A model generated the notes under the pieces. The model worked only from the letters and a program-made list of their open reading frames with translations, was not told where the DNA came from and searched no databases. A stretch of DNA of 61,810 nt from Candidatus Gallacutalibacter stercoravium (GTDB taxonomy: Bacteria; Bacillota; Clostridia; Oscillospirales; Acutalibacteraceae), in contig DVJE01000027.1 in the NCBI GenBank assembly GCA_018716975.1, positions 1 through 61,810 of the forward strand, read 5' to 3'. Positions 1 to 8,680 of the stretch are shown piece after piece. A program made the position numbers and the translations under genes. Each line of letters starts with the position of its first letter. Positions within the stretch are counted from its first letter, which is position 1.

Positions 1-84
1 GCCGCAGCCGGAGAAGGCGGCGCACCCTGCCACCAGGCAAACGCAGGTAAGCAGGCTAATGAAGCGTTTGAACCTCCTTATCAT
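1..84 (-). CDS. Lipoprotein, N-terminal fragment (runs off the window)
   Basis: Only the first 28 codons are inside the window. They read MIRRFKRFISLLTCVCLVAG and then Cys, which is a basic N-region, a hydrophobic stretch and a lipobox (LVAG-C at residue 21). This is a classical type II signal peptide, so the product is probably exported and lipid-anchored. The ATG at 84 has a G-rich ribosome binding site about 9 bases upstream. The function cannot be told from this piece. It lies downstream of a minus-strand promoter at 403-431 and of a decayed ORF (114-311), so it was probably co-transcribed with that ORF. Confidence 0.6.
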   Translation of the reverse strand, partial: MIRRFKRFISLLTCVCLVAGCAAFSGCG

Positions 85-113
85 AGAACGCACCCCCCTG
101 ATATTACACAGTT

Positions 114-311
114 CTATTTTCGAACGAATGGAAATGCTGTTCCATGGTGACTGGTAATCCCGTTAGAATCGCGGTAATTAATATTATATCCCGTTGCAAT
201 GTATTGGATAGGAGCCAGCGCTTCGCACGCGAACACATACCCTGAGGACGCCGTATACATATTGCCGCTGGTATAATACGTATTGCTAACGGGGGAAAGA
301 TAGGTGTTTTC
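114..311 (-). pseudogene. Decayed ORF fragment upstream of the lipoprotein gene
   Basis: On the minus strand an open frame of about 65 codons runs from a TAA at 312-314 to a TAG at 114-116. It has protein-like composition (for example SGYVFACEALAPIQYIATGY near the middle) but no plausible start codon or ribosome binding site at its upstream end. I did not recognise the family. It may be the 3' remnant of a gene that lost its 5' part, since the upstream 80 bases hold only a hairpin (326-356) and stops in all useful frames. It could also be chance coding-like sequence. Confidence 0.35.
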
Positions 312-325
312 TTAAAAAGCTTGGC

Positions 326-356
326 TTTTCTGGATGATGCTTAACCATCCAGAAAA
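326..356. repeat. Inverted repeat in the leader of the lipoprotein transcript
   Basis: Perfect 11-bp arms (TTTTCTGGATG / CATCCAGAAAA) with a 9-base loop, located between the promoter at 403-431 and the decayed ORF. There is no adjacent T-run on the minus strand, so it is not a textbook terminator. It could be an attenuator or a deletion scar. Confidence 0.5.
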
Positions 357-402
357 CGGTTTAAACCACTGGGTTCACCTTCTTTCGCTTGATGTTACCA
401 CA

Positions 403-431
403 AGTATATCAAAATTGTGTCATGTTGTAAA
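403..431 (-). promoter_or_regulatory. Sigma-A promoter for the lipoprotein transcript
   Basis: On the minus strand TTTACA (426-431), a 17-base spacer and TATACT (403-408) with an extended TGa element. Predicted start near 396. It would drive the decayed ORF and the lipoprotein gene. Confidence 0.6.
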
Positions 432-543
432 TAGTATTCACAAAAAACACAGGCATTTTTCATAAAAATATTGCACAATCATTTTAATTTATTTTTGTAA
501 CCCATCTATCATGAGCTGATAGAATATTACCCGCAAAAACACA

Positions 544-581
544 AAAGCAAAAGGAGCTGCCCAAACAGCTCCTTTTGCTTT
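544..581 (-). terminator. Terminator of glyS
   Basis: A 16-bp perfect stem (544-559 with 566-581; AAAGCAAAAGGAGCTG on one arm) with a 6-base loop. On the minus strand it is followed by a T-rich stretch. It lies 50 bases past the glyS stop codon. Confidence 0.85.
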
Positions 582-632
582 GATAGCCCCCCCATGGGAT
601 GGGGGAATATTTTTTCTGTAGTAAGGCCGTTT

Positions 633-2012
633 TTAAAACGCCAAACGCTGCTCAATGTAGGCAACCAATTGATCGATAGCAACGCGCTCTTGCTGCATGG
701 TGTCGCGATCCCGCACGGTTACGCAGCCGTCGTTTTCGCTGTCAAAGTCGTAGGTGATGCAAAATGGCGTGCCGATTTCATCTTGCCGGCGGTAACGCTT
801 ACCGATAGAGCCGGTATCGTCGTATTCCACCATAAAGTGCTTGGCCAGCTGGGTAAAGATCTCTTCGGCCTTATCGCCCAATTTTTTAGAAAGGGGCAAC
901 ACCGCGGCCTTATAGGGCGCCAGGGCCGGATGCAGGTGCAGCACCACACGGGTGTCGTTCTCACCCACGGTTTCTTCGTCGTAGGCGTCGCACAAAAAGG
1001 CCAGGGCCACGCGGTCGGCGCCCAACGAGGGCTCCACCACATAGGGGATGTAGCGGCGGTTTTCCGCCTGATCAAAGTATTCCAGGCTCTTGCCCGAGTG
1101 CTCTTGATGCCGGCCCAGGTCGTAATCGGTGCGGTCGGCAATGCCCCACAGCTCGCCCCAGCCAAAGGGGAAGAGGAATTCGATATCGGTGGTGGCTTTG
1201 GAGTAGAAAGAAAGTTCCTCTGGGCTATGATCCCGCAAGCGGATATTTTCTTTGCGCATGCCCAGGCTCAGCAGCCAGTTTTCGCAAAAGTCTTTCCAAT
1301 AATGGAACCATTCCAAATCGGTGTCGGGCTTGCAGAAAAACTCCAGCTCCATCTGTTCAAATTCCCTGGTGCGGAAGGTAAAGTTACCGGGGGTGATCTC
1401 ATTGCGGAAGGATTTGCCTATCTGCGCCACGCCGAAGGGCAGCTTGCGCCGGGTGGTGCGCTGCACGTTGGCAAAGTTAACAAAAATGCCCTGTGCGGTT
1501 TCGGGGCGCAGGTAAAGCTCGTTTTTCGCGTCTTCGGTAACGCCTTGAAAGGTTTTAAACATCAGGTTAAATTTGCGGATGGGGGTAAAGTTTTTGCTGC
1601 CGCACACCGGGCAGGTGATGCCGTTTTCCTCGATGAAAGACATCATCTTTTCGTCGCTCCAACCGTCGGCAGGCTCGCCGGTAAAGTCCTCAATCAGCTT
1701 GTCGGCGCGGTGGCGGGCTTTGCAGTCGCGGCAATCCATCAGCGGATCAGAAAAGCCGCCCACATGGCCGGAGGCTACCCAAACCTCGGGGTTCATCAAA
1801 ATGGCGCTATCCAGCCCTACGTTGTACTTGCTCTCTTGCACAAACTTTTTGAGCCACGCCTTTTTTACGTTGTTTTTAAACTCCACGCCCAAGGGGCCGT
1901 AGTCCCAAGTGTTGGAAAGCCCCCCGTATATTTCAGAGCCGGCGTAAACGTATCCGCGGTTTTTGCACAGGGCAACAATTTGTTCCATGGTTTTGTCTTT
2001 GTTTTCCATCAT
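633..2012 (-). CDS. glyS: Glycyl-tRNA synthetase, single-chain dimeric type
   Basis: 459 aa, the usual length for the alpha2 (archaeal/Gram-positive) glycyl-tRNA synthetase. It charges tRNA-Gly with glycine in the cytoplasm. Class II motifs are visible: the N-terminal segment with [15 protein letters not shown], motif 2 in [19 protein letters not shown] and motif 3 in [10 protein letters not shown] near residue 335. Two CxxC pairs (CRDC and CPVC, residues about 95-140) in the insertion after motif 1 could bind zinc. The start ATG at 2012 has GGGAGGAA 8 bases upstream; a second ATG follows at once. It lies 56 bases downstream of the GtrA-like gene in the same direction, so the two may share the promoter at 2595-2624. 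The leader is too short for a T-box. Confidence 0.95.
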   Translation of the reverse strand: MMENKDKTMEQIVALCKNRGYVYAGSEIYGGLSNTWDYGPLGVEFKNNVKKAWLKKFVQESKYNVGLDSAILMNPEVWVASGHVGGFSDPLMDCRDCKARHRADKLIEDFTGEPADGWSDEKMMSFIEENGITCPVCGSKNFTPIRKFNLMFKTFQGVTEDAKNELYLRPETAQGIFVNFANVQRTTRRKLPFGVAQIGKSFRNEITPGNFTFRTREFEQMELEFFCKPDTDLEWFHYWKDFCENWLLSLGMRKENIRLRDHSPEELSFYSKATTDIEFLFPFGWGELWGIADRTDYDLGRHQEHSGKSLEYFDQAENRRYIPYVVEPSLGADRVALAFLCDAYDEETVGENDTRVVLHLHPALAPYKAAVLPLSKKLGDKAEEIFTQLAKHFMVEYDDTGSIGKRYRRQDEIGTPFCITYDFDSENDGCVTVRDRDTMQQERVAIDQLVAYIEQRLAF

Positions 2013-2068
2013 GGTATGTTCCTCCCAATCTCATATGCGATCTATAGTAAAGCACCCGGCTGCGCTTG

Positions 2069-2533
2069 TCAATGCTGTTCGTGCGGAGGCTGCGCGCTTT
2101 CTTTTTTTGTAAAGATAACCAGCTTGCTGAGCACATAGTTGATGATAACCACCAGCACGTTCATCAGCAGTTTGGAGAGATCGGCGTTCCACATAAGCAG
2201 ATTGACCAGCAGCAGCATGCCCCCCATATCCACCAGCTGTGAGAACACGCGCGCGCCGAAAAAGGTGAGAATTTCATGGGTCATCACCCGCTTATCGGTG
2301 CTTTTGCTCTCAAATACAAACAGCTTATTGGTTACAAAGGCGAATACAACGGCCACCAGCCAGGCAATGCAGCTGGCGCACACCGTCAGCCATTGGGGCG
2401 TGGCGACGGGCAAGAACCGGTAACATAAAGAAAAAGTAACCAGGTTGATGGCCGTGGTTAATACGCCAAAGACCAGATAAAGGATCATCTCTTTGGTGAG
2501 CAGCTTTTTGATGAGCTTTTTTATTTTTTGCAT
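2069..2533 (-). CDS. GtrA-family membrane protein
   Basis: 154 aa with four predicted membrane helices and the GtrA family signatures FAFVTNKLFVF (about residues 64-74) and NYVLSKLVIF near the C-terminus. GtrA/DPMS-like proteins are thought to help move lipid-linked sugars across the membrane for decoration of surface polymers. The N-terminus is Lys-rich, as expected for the cytoplasmic side. The start ATG at 2533 has AAAAAGGAG upstream. Read directly: family motifs and topology. Inferred: a role in cell-surface polysaccharide assembly. No glycosyltransferase partner is nearby. Confidence 0.85.
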   Translation of the reverse strand: MQKIKKLIKKLLTKEMILYLVFGVLTTAINLVTFSLCYRFLPVATPQWLTVCASCIAWLVAVVFAFVTNKLFVFESKSTDKRVMTHEILTFFGARVFSQLVDMGGMLLLVNLLMWNADLSKLLMNVLVVIINYVLSKLVIFTKKESAQPPHEQH

Positions 2534-2594
2534 AAATGCGCTCCTTTTTGCGCTTTACGCGGTTATGGGTTAAAAACCGCCGCGCCTTGGTTCC

Positions 2595-2624
2595 AGTTTA
2601 CCACAGCACACCCTATTTACGCAA
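2595..2624 (-). promoter_or_regulatory. Promoter of the GtrA-like gene and glyS
   Basis: On the minus strand TTGCGT (2619-2624), an 18-base spacer and TAAACT (2595-2600) preceded by TGG, an extended -10. It sits about 60 bases ahead of the GtrA-like start codon. Confidence 0.5.
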
Positions 2625-2715
2625 GGCGGCAGGGAGGTCTGATAAAGAAATTCCTATAGCTGGGCCTTTTTGAAATAAAACGCTAAAAAATTGCTTGCAA
2701 AGGCCGCTTGTCTTG

Positions 2716-2744
2716 TTTACATCCACAAGCCTGCATGATAGAAT
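2716..2744 (+). promoter_or_regulatory. Promoter of the GH106-like / GH99-like operon
   Basis: TTTACA (2716-2721), a 17-base spacer, TAGAAT (2739-2744). The predicted start near 2751 falls inside the operator-like palindrome at 2744-2757. Confidence 0.65.
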
Positions 2745-2757
2745 GAAAGCGCTTTGC
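2744..2757. promoter_or_regulatory. cre-like / LacI-family operator
   Basis: TGAAAGCGCTTTGC, which matches the CcpA cre consensus (TGAAARCGYTTTCN type) at nearly every position and has the central CG. It overlaps the end of the -10 box and the predicted transcription start, where bound repressor would block initiation. This suggests catabolite repression of the downstream glycosidase genes, or control by a LacI-type regulator. Confidence 0.6.
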
Positions 2758-2819
2758 AGCTGTCTGCACAGCGGGCGGCGCTTGACACGAACGTTTGAAA
2801 TAGGAAGGGGTTATGTAAA

Positions 2820-5441
2820 ATGGATCAAAGGGTTATGGAATGCCTGCAAGGCCGCCAGGGCAGCTATATCTTGCCGTTTTTTTGGCAGCACGGAGAAGAA
2901 CACGAGGTGCTGCTGCAAGAGTTGGAGGCCATCGCCAAAAGCAATGTGCGAGAGTTTTGCGTAGAAAGCCGGGTGCACGAGCGCTTTTGCCAAGACGCCT
3001 GGTGGGAAGATTTCGGTTTTTTGCTGCGCGAGGCTCAAAAGCGGGATATGAAAGTATGGTTGCTGGATGACAAGCGCTTTCCCACCGGTTACGCCAACGG
3101 CCTGACGGCCCAGTACCCCGCTTTGCGCCGGAGGGGCATCCGAGAGGAGCATGTGGATGTGGCGGGCCCCATGCGCCAGGCGGCGGTTATCGTTTCGGGC
3201 CGTTACCGCCCGGAGAAGGAGCAGTTGCTTAGCGTGTGCGCCTACCGCCGCAGCGCCCAAGGGGATGACGGCCTAGAGGGCGAAGGCGTGGATCTCACCG
3301 GCTGCGTGCACGACGGGTTGCTCTACTGGGATATTCCCGAGGGGATGTGGCGGATCTTTTTTATCATAGACACCGGCGTGGTACCCCAGGTGTGGGAAAA
3401 TTATATCGATATGCTCAATCCCGATTCCTGTGCGCTGATGATAAAAGCGGTATACCAGCCCCATTACGATCATTTTTCAGCATATTTCGGCAATACCTTT
3501 CAAGGCTTTTTCTCTGACGAGCCCTGTTTTGCCAACCACGAGGGCCATTACTATGCCAAGGTAGGCACGCCGGGGCTTACCTTTCCTTGGCGGGGGGAGC
3601 TCATGCCTCGGTTGGCCGGGCAGATGGGAATCAGCGCAGGGCAATTGCAAACCCTGTTGCCTGCGCTGTGGTTCGATTGCGGCGGGCAAACCTCTTATTT
3701 GCGTCAGTGCTATATGGATACCATTACAAAGCTTTACAGCGAAAACTTTGGCTGGATGCTGGGGAATTGGTGCCGGGATCACGGGGTGCAATACATTGGG
3801 CATGTGATTGAAGATATGAACGCCCATATGCGCACAGGCTACGGGGCGGGGCATTATTTTCGCGCCTTGGATGGGCAAGACATGGCCGGTATGGATGTGG
3901 TGCTCAACCAGTTGGTGCCCGGTATGGACGCAGCGCCCCACACTGCCTGCATCGCCGGCGGCAAGGCGGATCCTGCGTTTTTTACCTATACCTTGGCAAA
4001 AATGGCGGCCTCTCACAGCCACTTGCAGCCGCTGAAAAAGGGCCGGGCCATGTGCGAAATATTCGGCGCTTTTGGTTGGGCGGAGGGGCTGCCCATGATG
4101 AAACGTATGGCTGACCATATGCTGGCCAGCGGCATCAACCATTTTGTGCCCCATGCCTTTAACCCCCGCGTGCCCGACGAGGACTGCCCGCCGTACTTTT
4201 ACCACCGGGGGCTAAACCCGCAATATCCCTTGTTCGGCAGGCTGATGCTTTACATGCAGCGGGTGAGCCATGTGATGAGCGGCGGGATACATAGGGCCAG
4301 CGTAGCGGTGCTGTATAACGCCCAGGCGGAATGGGCCGGGGGCGAATACATGCTGTTTCAAAAGCCGTGCAAAGAGCTCAGCCGCGGCCTTATCGATTTT
4401 GATATCGTGCACGAGGATCTGCTGGAACGCGAAGACATAGCGGTGCATGGCGGCTGGTTGCAGGTGGGAGAAGAACGTTTCGGCGCCATAATTGTGCCCT
4501 ACAGCCAATATTTGCCTTACGGTGTGCTAAAGCGTCTTGCCCACTTAGCGCAGCAGGGGGCGCGGGTTTGGTTTGTGGAGGGCTTATGCGATCGGGCCAG
4601 CGAGGGGCAAAGTATTGATGCGTTCAACAGCGCTTTTCAGGTGGTTCCTCTGGACGAACTGGTTGGTTGCCTGCGCCGGGAGGGGATATTTGAAATAGAA
4701 GCGCAAACGCCCTGCCCGGATCTGCGGTTTTATCATGTCCATCGGGGAGAAAGCGATCTTTATTTCTTTTATAACCAAAGTAATGCCCGCGCCGTTCACA
4801 CGCAGTTGAAATTGCCCAACAGCGGTGATTTTGTTTGGTACGACGCATTTGATAACACGCTTTCCGCCGCCAGCGCGCCACAAGGGCGGCTGACCCTCGG
4901 CTTGGCGCCGGGCAACGCCTGTGTGGCTGTCTTTTCAGATGAAGTTCCAGCCGAGCTGCTGCATCCATTGCCGGCATGGATGACCCCCGCCGCGCCGGAT
5001 GACGTTGTTGGCGTGCTAAGCGACGCCCGCTATGTTATTTCGTTGCGCCCGGCTGGCGCGGCGGATTTTGCCCCCTATCAAGAGGAGGCCGCCCTGTTTA
5101 ACCTGGCTTCACCTCAAGGAGATCCCCGTTTTTGCGGCGATATCCGCTATGAAATGACCTGGCAACTTCCAGAGCAGATCCCGGCGGGACGTCGGCTACT
5201 GTTGGATTTAGGCTGCGTGGGGGAAACCGCTCAGGTGTTTTTAAACGGCGTGGATTGCGGTGTGCGGATTCAGGCGCCATACTGCTTTGACATTAGCCGG
5301 GCAGTACAAGTTGGTGAAAACCGTTTGACTGTGCAGGTAACCAACAACCGCGGCTATTTGGAGCGGGACATGTTTTCGCGCTTTTTGCCGCTTGCTCCCG
5401 TTGGCCTGTTGGGCCCGGTGACGCTGCGAGAAACAATGTGA
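2820..5441 (+). CDS. GH106-like (alpha-L-rhamnosidase-type) glycoside hydrolase
   Basis: 873 aa, no signal peptide, so probably cytoplasmic. The N-terminal catalytic part has FFWQHGE (residues 20-26), FCVESR and LLDDKRFPTGYANG (about 81-94), a pattern I associate with the GH106-like group of large barrel glycosidases. The C-terminal 120 residues form a jelly-roll like the GH2 sugar-binding domain (RLLLDLGCVGETAQVFLNG and following). Likely substrate: rhamnosyl or related deoxysugar side chains on plant or microbial polysaccharides; the exact sugar is not readable from sequence. The start ATG has AGGAAGGGG upstream. First gene of a two-gene operon with the GH99-like gene 80 bases downstream; promoter at 2716-2744 with a cre-like site. 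Confidence 0.75.
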   Translation: MDQRVMECLQGRQGSYILPFFWQHGEEHEVLLQELEAIAKSNVREFCVESRVHERFCQDAWWEDFGFLLREAQKRDMKVWLLDDKRFPTGYANGLTAQYPALRRRGIREEHVDVAGPMRQAAVIVSGRYRPEKEQLLSVCAYRRSAQGDDGLEGEGVDLTGCVHDGLLYWDIPEGMWRIFFIIDTGVVPQVWENYIDMLNPDSCALMIKAVYQPHYDHFSAYFGNTFQGFFSDEPCFANHEGHYYAKVGTPGLTFPWRGELMPRLAGQMGISAGQLQTLLPALWFDCGGQTSYLRQCYMDTITKLYSENFGWMLGNWCRDHGVQYIGHVIEDMNAHMRTGYGAGHYFRALDGQDMAGMDVVLNQLVPGMDAAPHTACIAGGKADPAFFTYTLAKMAASHSHLQPLKKGRAMCEIFGAFGWAEGLPMMKRMADHMLASGINHFVPHAFNPRVPDEDCPPYFYHRGLNPQYPLFGRLMLYMQRVSHVMSGGIHRASVAVLYNAQAEWAGGEYMLFQKPCKELSRGLIDFDIVHEDLLEREDIAVHGGWLQVGEERFGAIIVPYSQYLPYGVLKRLAHLAQQGARVWFVEGLCDRASEGQSIDAFNSAFQVVPLDELVGCLRREGIFEIEAQTPCPDLRFYHVHRGESDLYFFYNQSNARAVHTQLKLPNSGDFVWYDAFDNTLSAASAPQGRLTLGLAPGNACVAVFSDEVPAELLHPLPAWMTPAAPDDVVGVLSDARYVISLRPAGAADFAPYQEEAALFNLASPQGDPRFCGDIRYEMTWQLPEQIPAGRRLLLDLGCVGETAQVFLNGVDCGVRIQAPYCFDISRAVQVGENRLTVQVTNNRGYLERDMFSRFLPLAPVGLLGPVTLRETM

Positions 5442-5522
5442 CGGTTGTGGTATCGCCCGCACACTGGGGCAACTTTTTAAAATCAATAACAATCAATGAC
5501 AACAAGTAGGGAGGCTATCACC

Positions 5523-6635
5523 ATGAAACAATACGACGTGGCGGCCTACATCTGGCCCGCCTACACCGGCGACGAGCCGCGCACCCGGATGTTTTGGCCC
5601 GAGGGTATGGGGGAATGGCAGTCGGTAAAAAATTCGGTGGCCAAGTTCCCGGGGCACAGCTGGCCCCGCAAGCCGTTGTGGGGTTATGTCAACGAGGCGG
5701 ATCCCTATGTGATGGAGATGGAGATAAACGCCGCAGCCGATCATGGGGTGAATGTGTTTATTTACGACTGGTACTGGTTTGACCGCCGTCCTTTTTTGGA
5801 ACAATGCCTGAACAACGGTTATTTAAAAGCTAAAAACAACCATCGCGTCAAATTCTATTTGATGTGGGCCAATCACGACGTTAACAACACCTGGGATATT
5901 CGCCTGTCGCACGATCAGGATAACCTCATTTGGGGCGGGGCGGTGGATAGGGCAGAGTTTGAAAAGATTTGCCTGCGGCTCATCCGGCAGTATTTTCATC
6001 ATCCCTCCTACTACACCATAGACGGTAAGCCGGTCTTTATGATTTATGATACCGATAACCTGATAAACGGATTGGGCGGCGTGGAAAATGCCCGCCGTGC
6101 CCTAGATTGGTTCCGTGAGCAGTGCGTAAAAAGCGGGCTGCCGGGGCTACATTTGCAGATGACTTTGTGGGGGGAGCGCAGCTACAATTTAAGCGGCGTG
6201 GACGGCGGCGAAAAGCGCTACGGCTCCACCGCCCAAGTGATAAACGAACTGGGGTACGACAGCATGAGCCACTATCAATTTGCCCATTTTGTCAATATCG
6301 ATAGGGAGTATGCTGAAATGATGCAGGATGTGCAAAAAGAGTGGGCGCGCATTGATAGTGCCTATTCCATACCCTTTTTCCCCCATGTGTCGGTGGGATG
6401 GGATAACAACCCTCGTTTTGTAGATTTTCGCCCCGGCGTTGTGCGGGGCAATACCCCCGAAGCTTTTGAGGCGGCACTGCGCAGCGCTAAGGACTACGCG
6501 GATAGCCACAACCGCCGGCTCATCACCATCAACAGTTGGAACGAATGGACTGAAACCAGTTATCTGCAGCCTGATGATTTATACGGTTACGGCTATTTGC
6601 AGGCTATTCAACGAGTGTTTGGCCGTGGGGAGTAA
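5523..6635 (+). CDS. GH99-like / WbsX-type domain protein
   Basis: 370 aa. Start chosen at 5523 because GGGAGG lies 9 bases upstream; an in-frame ATG at 5496 has no ribosome binding site. WbsX (glycoside hydrolase 99-like) signatures are visible: AAYIWPAYTGDEPR at the N-terminus, FIYDWYWFD near residue 80 and the C-terminal INSWNEWTETSYLQPD, which carries the conserved acidic residues. Related domains act as endo-mannosidases or occur in O-antigen and polysaccharide gene clusters. There is no signal peptide. Its place behind the GH106-like gene suggests both work on the same imported glycan. Specificity is not assignable. Confidence 0.75.
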   Translation: MKQYDVAAYIWPAYTGDEPRTRMFWPEGMGEWQSVKNSVAKFPGHSWPRKPLWGYVNEADPYVMEMEINAAADHGVNVFIYDWYWFDRRPFLEQCLNNGYLKAKNNHRVKFYLMWANHDVNNTWDIRLSHDQDNLIWGGAVDRAEFEKICLRLIRQYFHHPSYYTIDGKPVFMIYDTDNLINGLGGVENARRALDWFREQCVKSGLPGLHLQMTLWGERSYNLSGVDGGEKRYGSTAQVINELGYDSMSHYQFAHFVNIDREYAEMMQDVQKEWARIDSAYSIPFFPHVSVGWDNNPRFVDFRPGVVRGNTPEAFEAALRSAKDYADSHNRRLITINSWNEWTETSYLQPDDLYGYGYLQAIQRVFGRGE

Positions 6636-6702
6636 CGATAACGGTTTACCGGCTTTTCGGCTTTCTTGGTTTTGTACATCGTATGCGGATATAAACTTTG
6701 CA

Positions 6703-6739
6703 CAGAGCCCCGCAAGATATAACATCTTGCGGGGCTCTG
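6703..6739. terminator. Bidirectional terminator between convergent genes
   Basis: A 16-bp perfect GC-rich stem (6703-6718 with 6724-6739) with loop ATAAC, placed between the GH99-like gene and the convergent diguanylate cyclase gene. Confidence 0.8.
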
Positions 6740-6752
6740 CTGACAATACGTT

Positions 6753-7730
6753 TTATATTTCATATAAGGATATGTTGTTTTTGCCTTGCTTTTTGGCCAG
6801 GTACAACGCTTCATCCGCCTTGTTCCAAACCGTATCGTAGCAATCCCCATCTTGGGGACACTGGGCAGCGCCGATGCTGACCGTGATGGGGGAGGGAAAC
6901 GACAGGGGCTTTTGCTGCTCTTGCCAATCGGCCAGAAAGGCATTCAATCGCTTACGGGCTTGTGCTCCCTGCTGCGCACCGGACAGATAAACGACAAACT
7001 CATCGCCCCCTACCCGCCCCACAGTATCCTGTGGAAAGGAAGTTTTTAAACACTGAGAAAACAAGATCAACACCTTATCCCCAAAGGGATGGCCGTAGTT
7101 GTCATTGATGCTTTTAAAATCGTCGATATCCAGCATCAAAAGCAACCCCTGCGGTTGCGTGCGCATATACCGGTTGATAGTCTCTCTGAGATACAGGCGG
7201 TTGAGCAGCCCGGTCATAGAGTCGTGGCGCAGGTGATAGATGATTTGTTGGCCGCTTTGCTCCAACATACGATGGGGGAAGAATTCATCCTGCGCCTGGT
7301 TGGGATCCGGCACGGACTGATGAACGTGCACAATTTTCCACCCATCTGTTCTTTTGCGCACAACCATAGTAAACCGAGAACGCATATCATATAATATACC
7401 GCTCTCCGAGTCCTCTCGCACCGTCATTTCTCCAAAAACAAACGCCAAATCGTCGGATAAACGCGTGGTTTGGCACCATTGATCTTTAATGAGAAACCGG
7501 CCGTTCCACTCAGTGCTTTCACGGCGCATTGCGTCGGCCAGCTGCTCTAAGTTACGGCTGATTTCATGCCCGCCGGTGCCGATGACGCTGATGTCGCTAT
7601 CCACCACCTGCTGAAAAATATCGTAACGCCGTTCAACCAAATATTGCTGCCAAATATACCGGCAAAACGCTTCCGGCGTTATACCAGCGGTGATACCGGC
7701 GATAGTATCCTCATGCTTTTTCTCTTCCAT
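6753..7730 (-). CDS. Diguanylate cyclase with N-terminal NTF2/SnoaL-like domain
   Basis: 325 aa. The C-terminal half is a GGDEF domain with the full RVGGDEFVVY active-site loop at about residue 240 and the upstream DIDDFKSINDNYGH metal-binding segment, so it should make cyclic di-GMP. The N-terminal 130 residues resemble a SnoaL/NTF2-like fold (EFCRYIW-type helix, then WKIVHVHQS on the last strand), a small-molecule pocket often used as a sensor. There are no membrane segments, so the protein is a soluble cyclase. It starts 4 bases after the stop of the upstream GNAT gene; the only good ribosome binding site (AGGAGGG) lies inside that gene's last codons, which suggests translational coupling. 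Confidence 0.85.
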   Translation of the reverse strand: MEEKKHEDTIAGITAGITPEAFCRYIWQQYLVERRYDIFQQVVDSDISVIGTGGHEISRNLEQLADAMRRESTEWNGRFLIKDQWCQTTRLSDDLAFVFGEMTVREDSESGILYDMRSRFTMVVRKRTDGWKIVHVHQSVPDPNQAQDEFFPHRMLEQSGQQIIYHLRHDSMTGLLNRLYLRETINRYMRTQPQGLLLMLDIDDFKSINDNYGHPFGDKVLILFSQCLKTSFPQDTVGRVGGDEFVVYLSGAQQGAQARKRLNAFLADWQEQQKPLSFPSPITVSIGAAQCPQDGDCYDTVWNKADEALYLAKKQGKNNISLYEI

Positions 7731-7734
7731 TCCG

Positions 7735-8274
7735 TTATGGAATCCCTCCTTTATTATCTTTTCGGGATAAAGAAAACAAAAAATGCCGCACGTCCCCGTT
7801 GTAATACCGCGCTGTAAATTCTTTCTCTTTCGTCATACCAATGGCCTGTGCCACCCGGATAGAAGGGATATTGTCCGTTTTAATGATGGAACATACCTTT
7901 TGCGCGCCCAACTGGGTAAAGGCGTGGCGTACGCAGGCCGCAGCCGCCTTTTGCGCATAACCCATATGCCAAAATCTTCGCTTTAAAAGATAGCCTATTT
8001 CCAATACCTGCTCGCCTTCGCAAGGCTGCCAGGTTAGACCAGCCTGCCCCACCATCTGGCCGGTGCGCTTATCTATTAGCGCCCACAGGCCAAAACCATA
8101 GGCAGCGTACCGCGCCTGTTGGCGCCTTAGCCAAGCCTGCACGTCCGCATCGGTAAAATGGTGCTCATAAGCATACATCACTTGGGGATCCTGCAATATT
8201 TCAGCCAAGTCGGCAAAATCCCGCTGTTCCAGCTGCCGCATGAGCAACCGCTCTGTTTCCAATACAAACGACAT
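7735..8274 (-). CDS. GNAT N-acetyltransferase (RimJ/RimL type)
   Basis: 179 aa. The start ATG at 8274 has GGAGGAA 7 bases upstream and gives the typical LETERLLMRQL beginning; the frame stays open further upstream, but without a ribosome binding site. Family features: LEIGYLLKRRFWHMGYAQKAA (acetyl-CoA binding region) and NIPSIRVAQAIGM near the C-terminus. It likely acetylates an amine on a small molecule or protein N-terminus; the substrate is unknown. First gene of an operon with the diguanylate cyclase. Confidence 0.85.
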   Translation of the reverse strand: MSFVLETERLLMRQLEQRDFADLAEILQDPQVMYAYEHHFTDADVQAWLRRQQARYAAYGFGLWALIDKRTGQMVGQAGLTWQPCEGEQVLEIGYLLKRRFWHMGYAQKAAAACVRHAFTQLGAQKVCSIIKTDNIPSIRVAQAIGMTKEKEFTARYYNGDVRHFLFSLSRKDNKGGIP

Positions 8275-8356
8275 CGCTGTTCCTCCAATGCGCCAACGCT
8301 TTAATGCGCCGGTATTGCATGCTGCAGCGGTTAATTTCCACACCGGCTGTGCCTTT

Positions 8357-8385
8357 ATTGTACCGAAACCGCCAGACGAAAGCAA
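8357..8385 (-). promoter_or_regulatory. Promoter of the GNAT-diguanylate cyclase operon
   Basis: On the minus strand TTGCTT (8380-8385), a 17-base spacer, TACAAT (8357-8362). Start predicted near 8350, about 75 bases ahead of the GNAT ATG. Confidence 0.55.
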
Positions 8386-8608
8386 GCTAAACCGACAGAT
8401 TGGCCGGAGTTTCCTGCATAGGGACGATATGACATCTTTCTACCAAATGGTTATATTCTCTATGCAAACAAGAACCGTTAACAAAGGCCGCGATGGGCTT
8501 TTTATAGCTTTTATGCGCAATTTGCAGGCAAATTTTAGATGATGGCTCTTGTTCTGATGCAATTCCTTCTGTCGTTTTTTGCTGCGGACTCTGTGCGCTC
8601 TTTTATTT

Positions 8609-8637
8609 TTGAATGCGGCGTAATGTCTCTTTAAAAT
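8609..8637 (+). promoter_or_regulatory. Promoter of the metallophosphoesterase gene
   Basis: TTGAAT (8609-8614), a 17-base spacer, TAAAAT (8632-8637). It is about 40 bases ahead of the start codon. The rest of the divergent gap 8386-8608 shows no further structure. Confidence 0.6.
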
Positions 8638-8680
8638 AACCGAAGGAGAATATAACTGAATCACAGAAGGAGGAAAGCGC

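Noticed and set aside
2013-2068. T-box leader for glyS
   Set aside because: The gap to the upstream gene is only 56 bases and lacks the T-box sequence; glyS appears to be transcribed with the GtrA-like gene.
594-2138. 514-codon open frame on plus across glyS, and similar long open frames opposite other genes
   Set aside because: It is the mirror of a clear glycyl-tRNA synthetase gene, has no ribosome binding site, and its residues show no family pattern.
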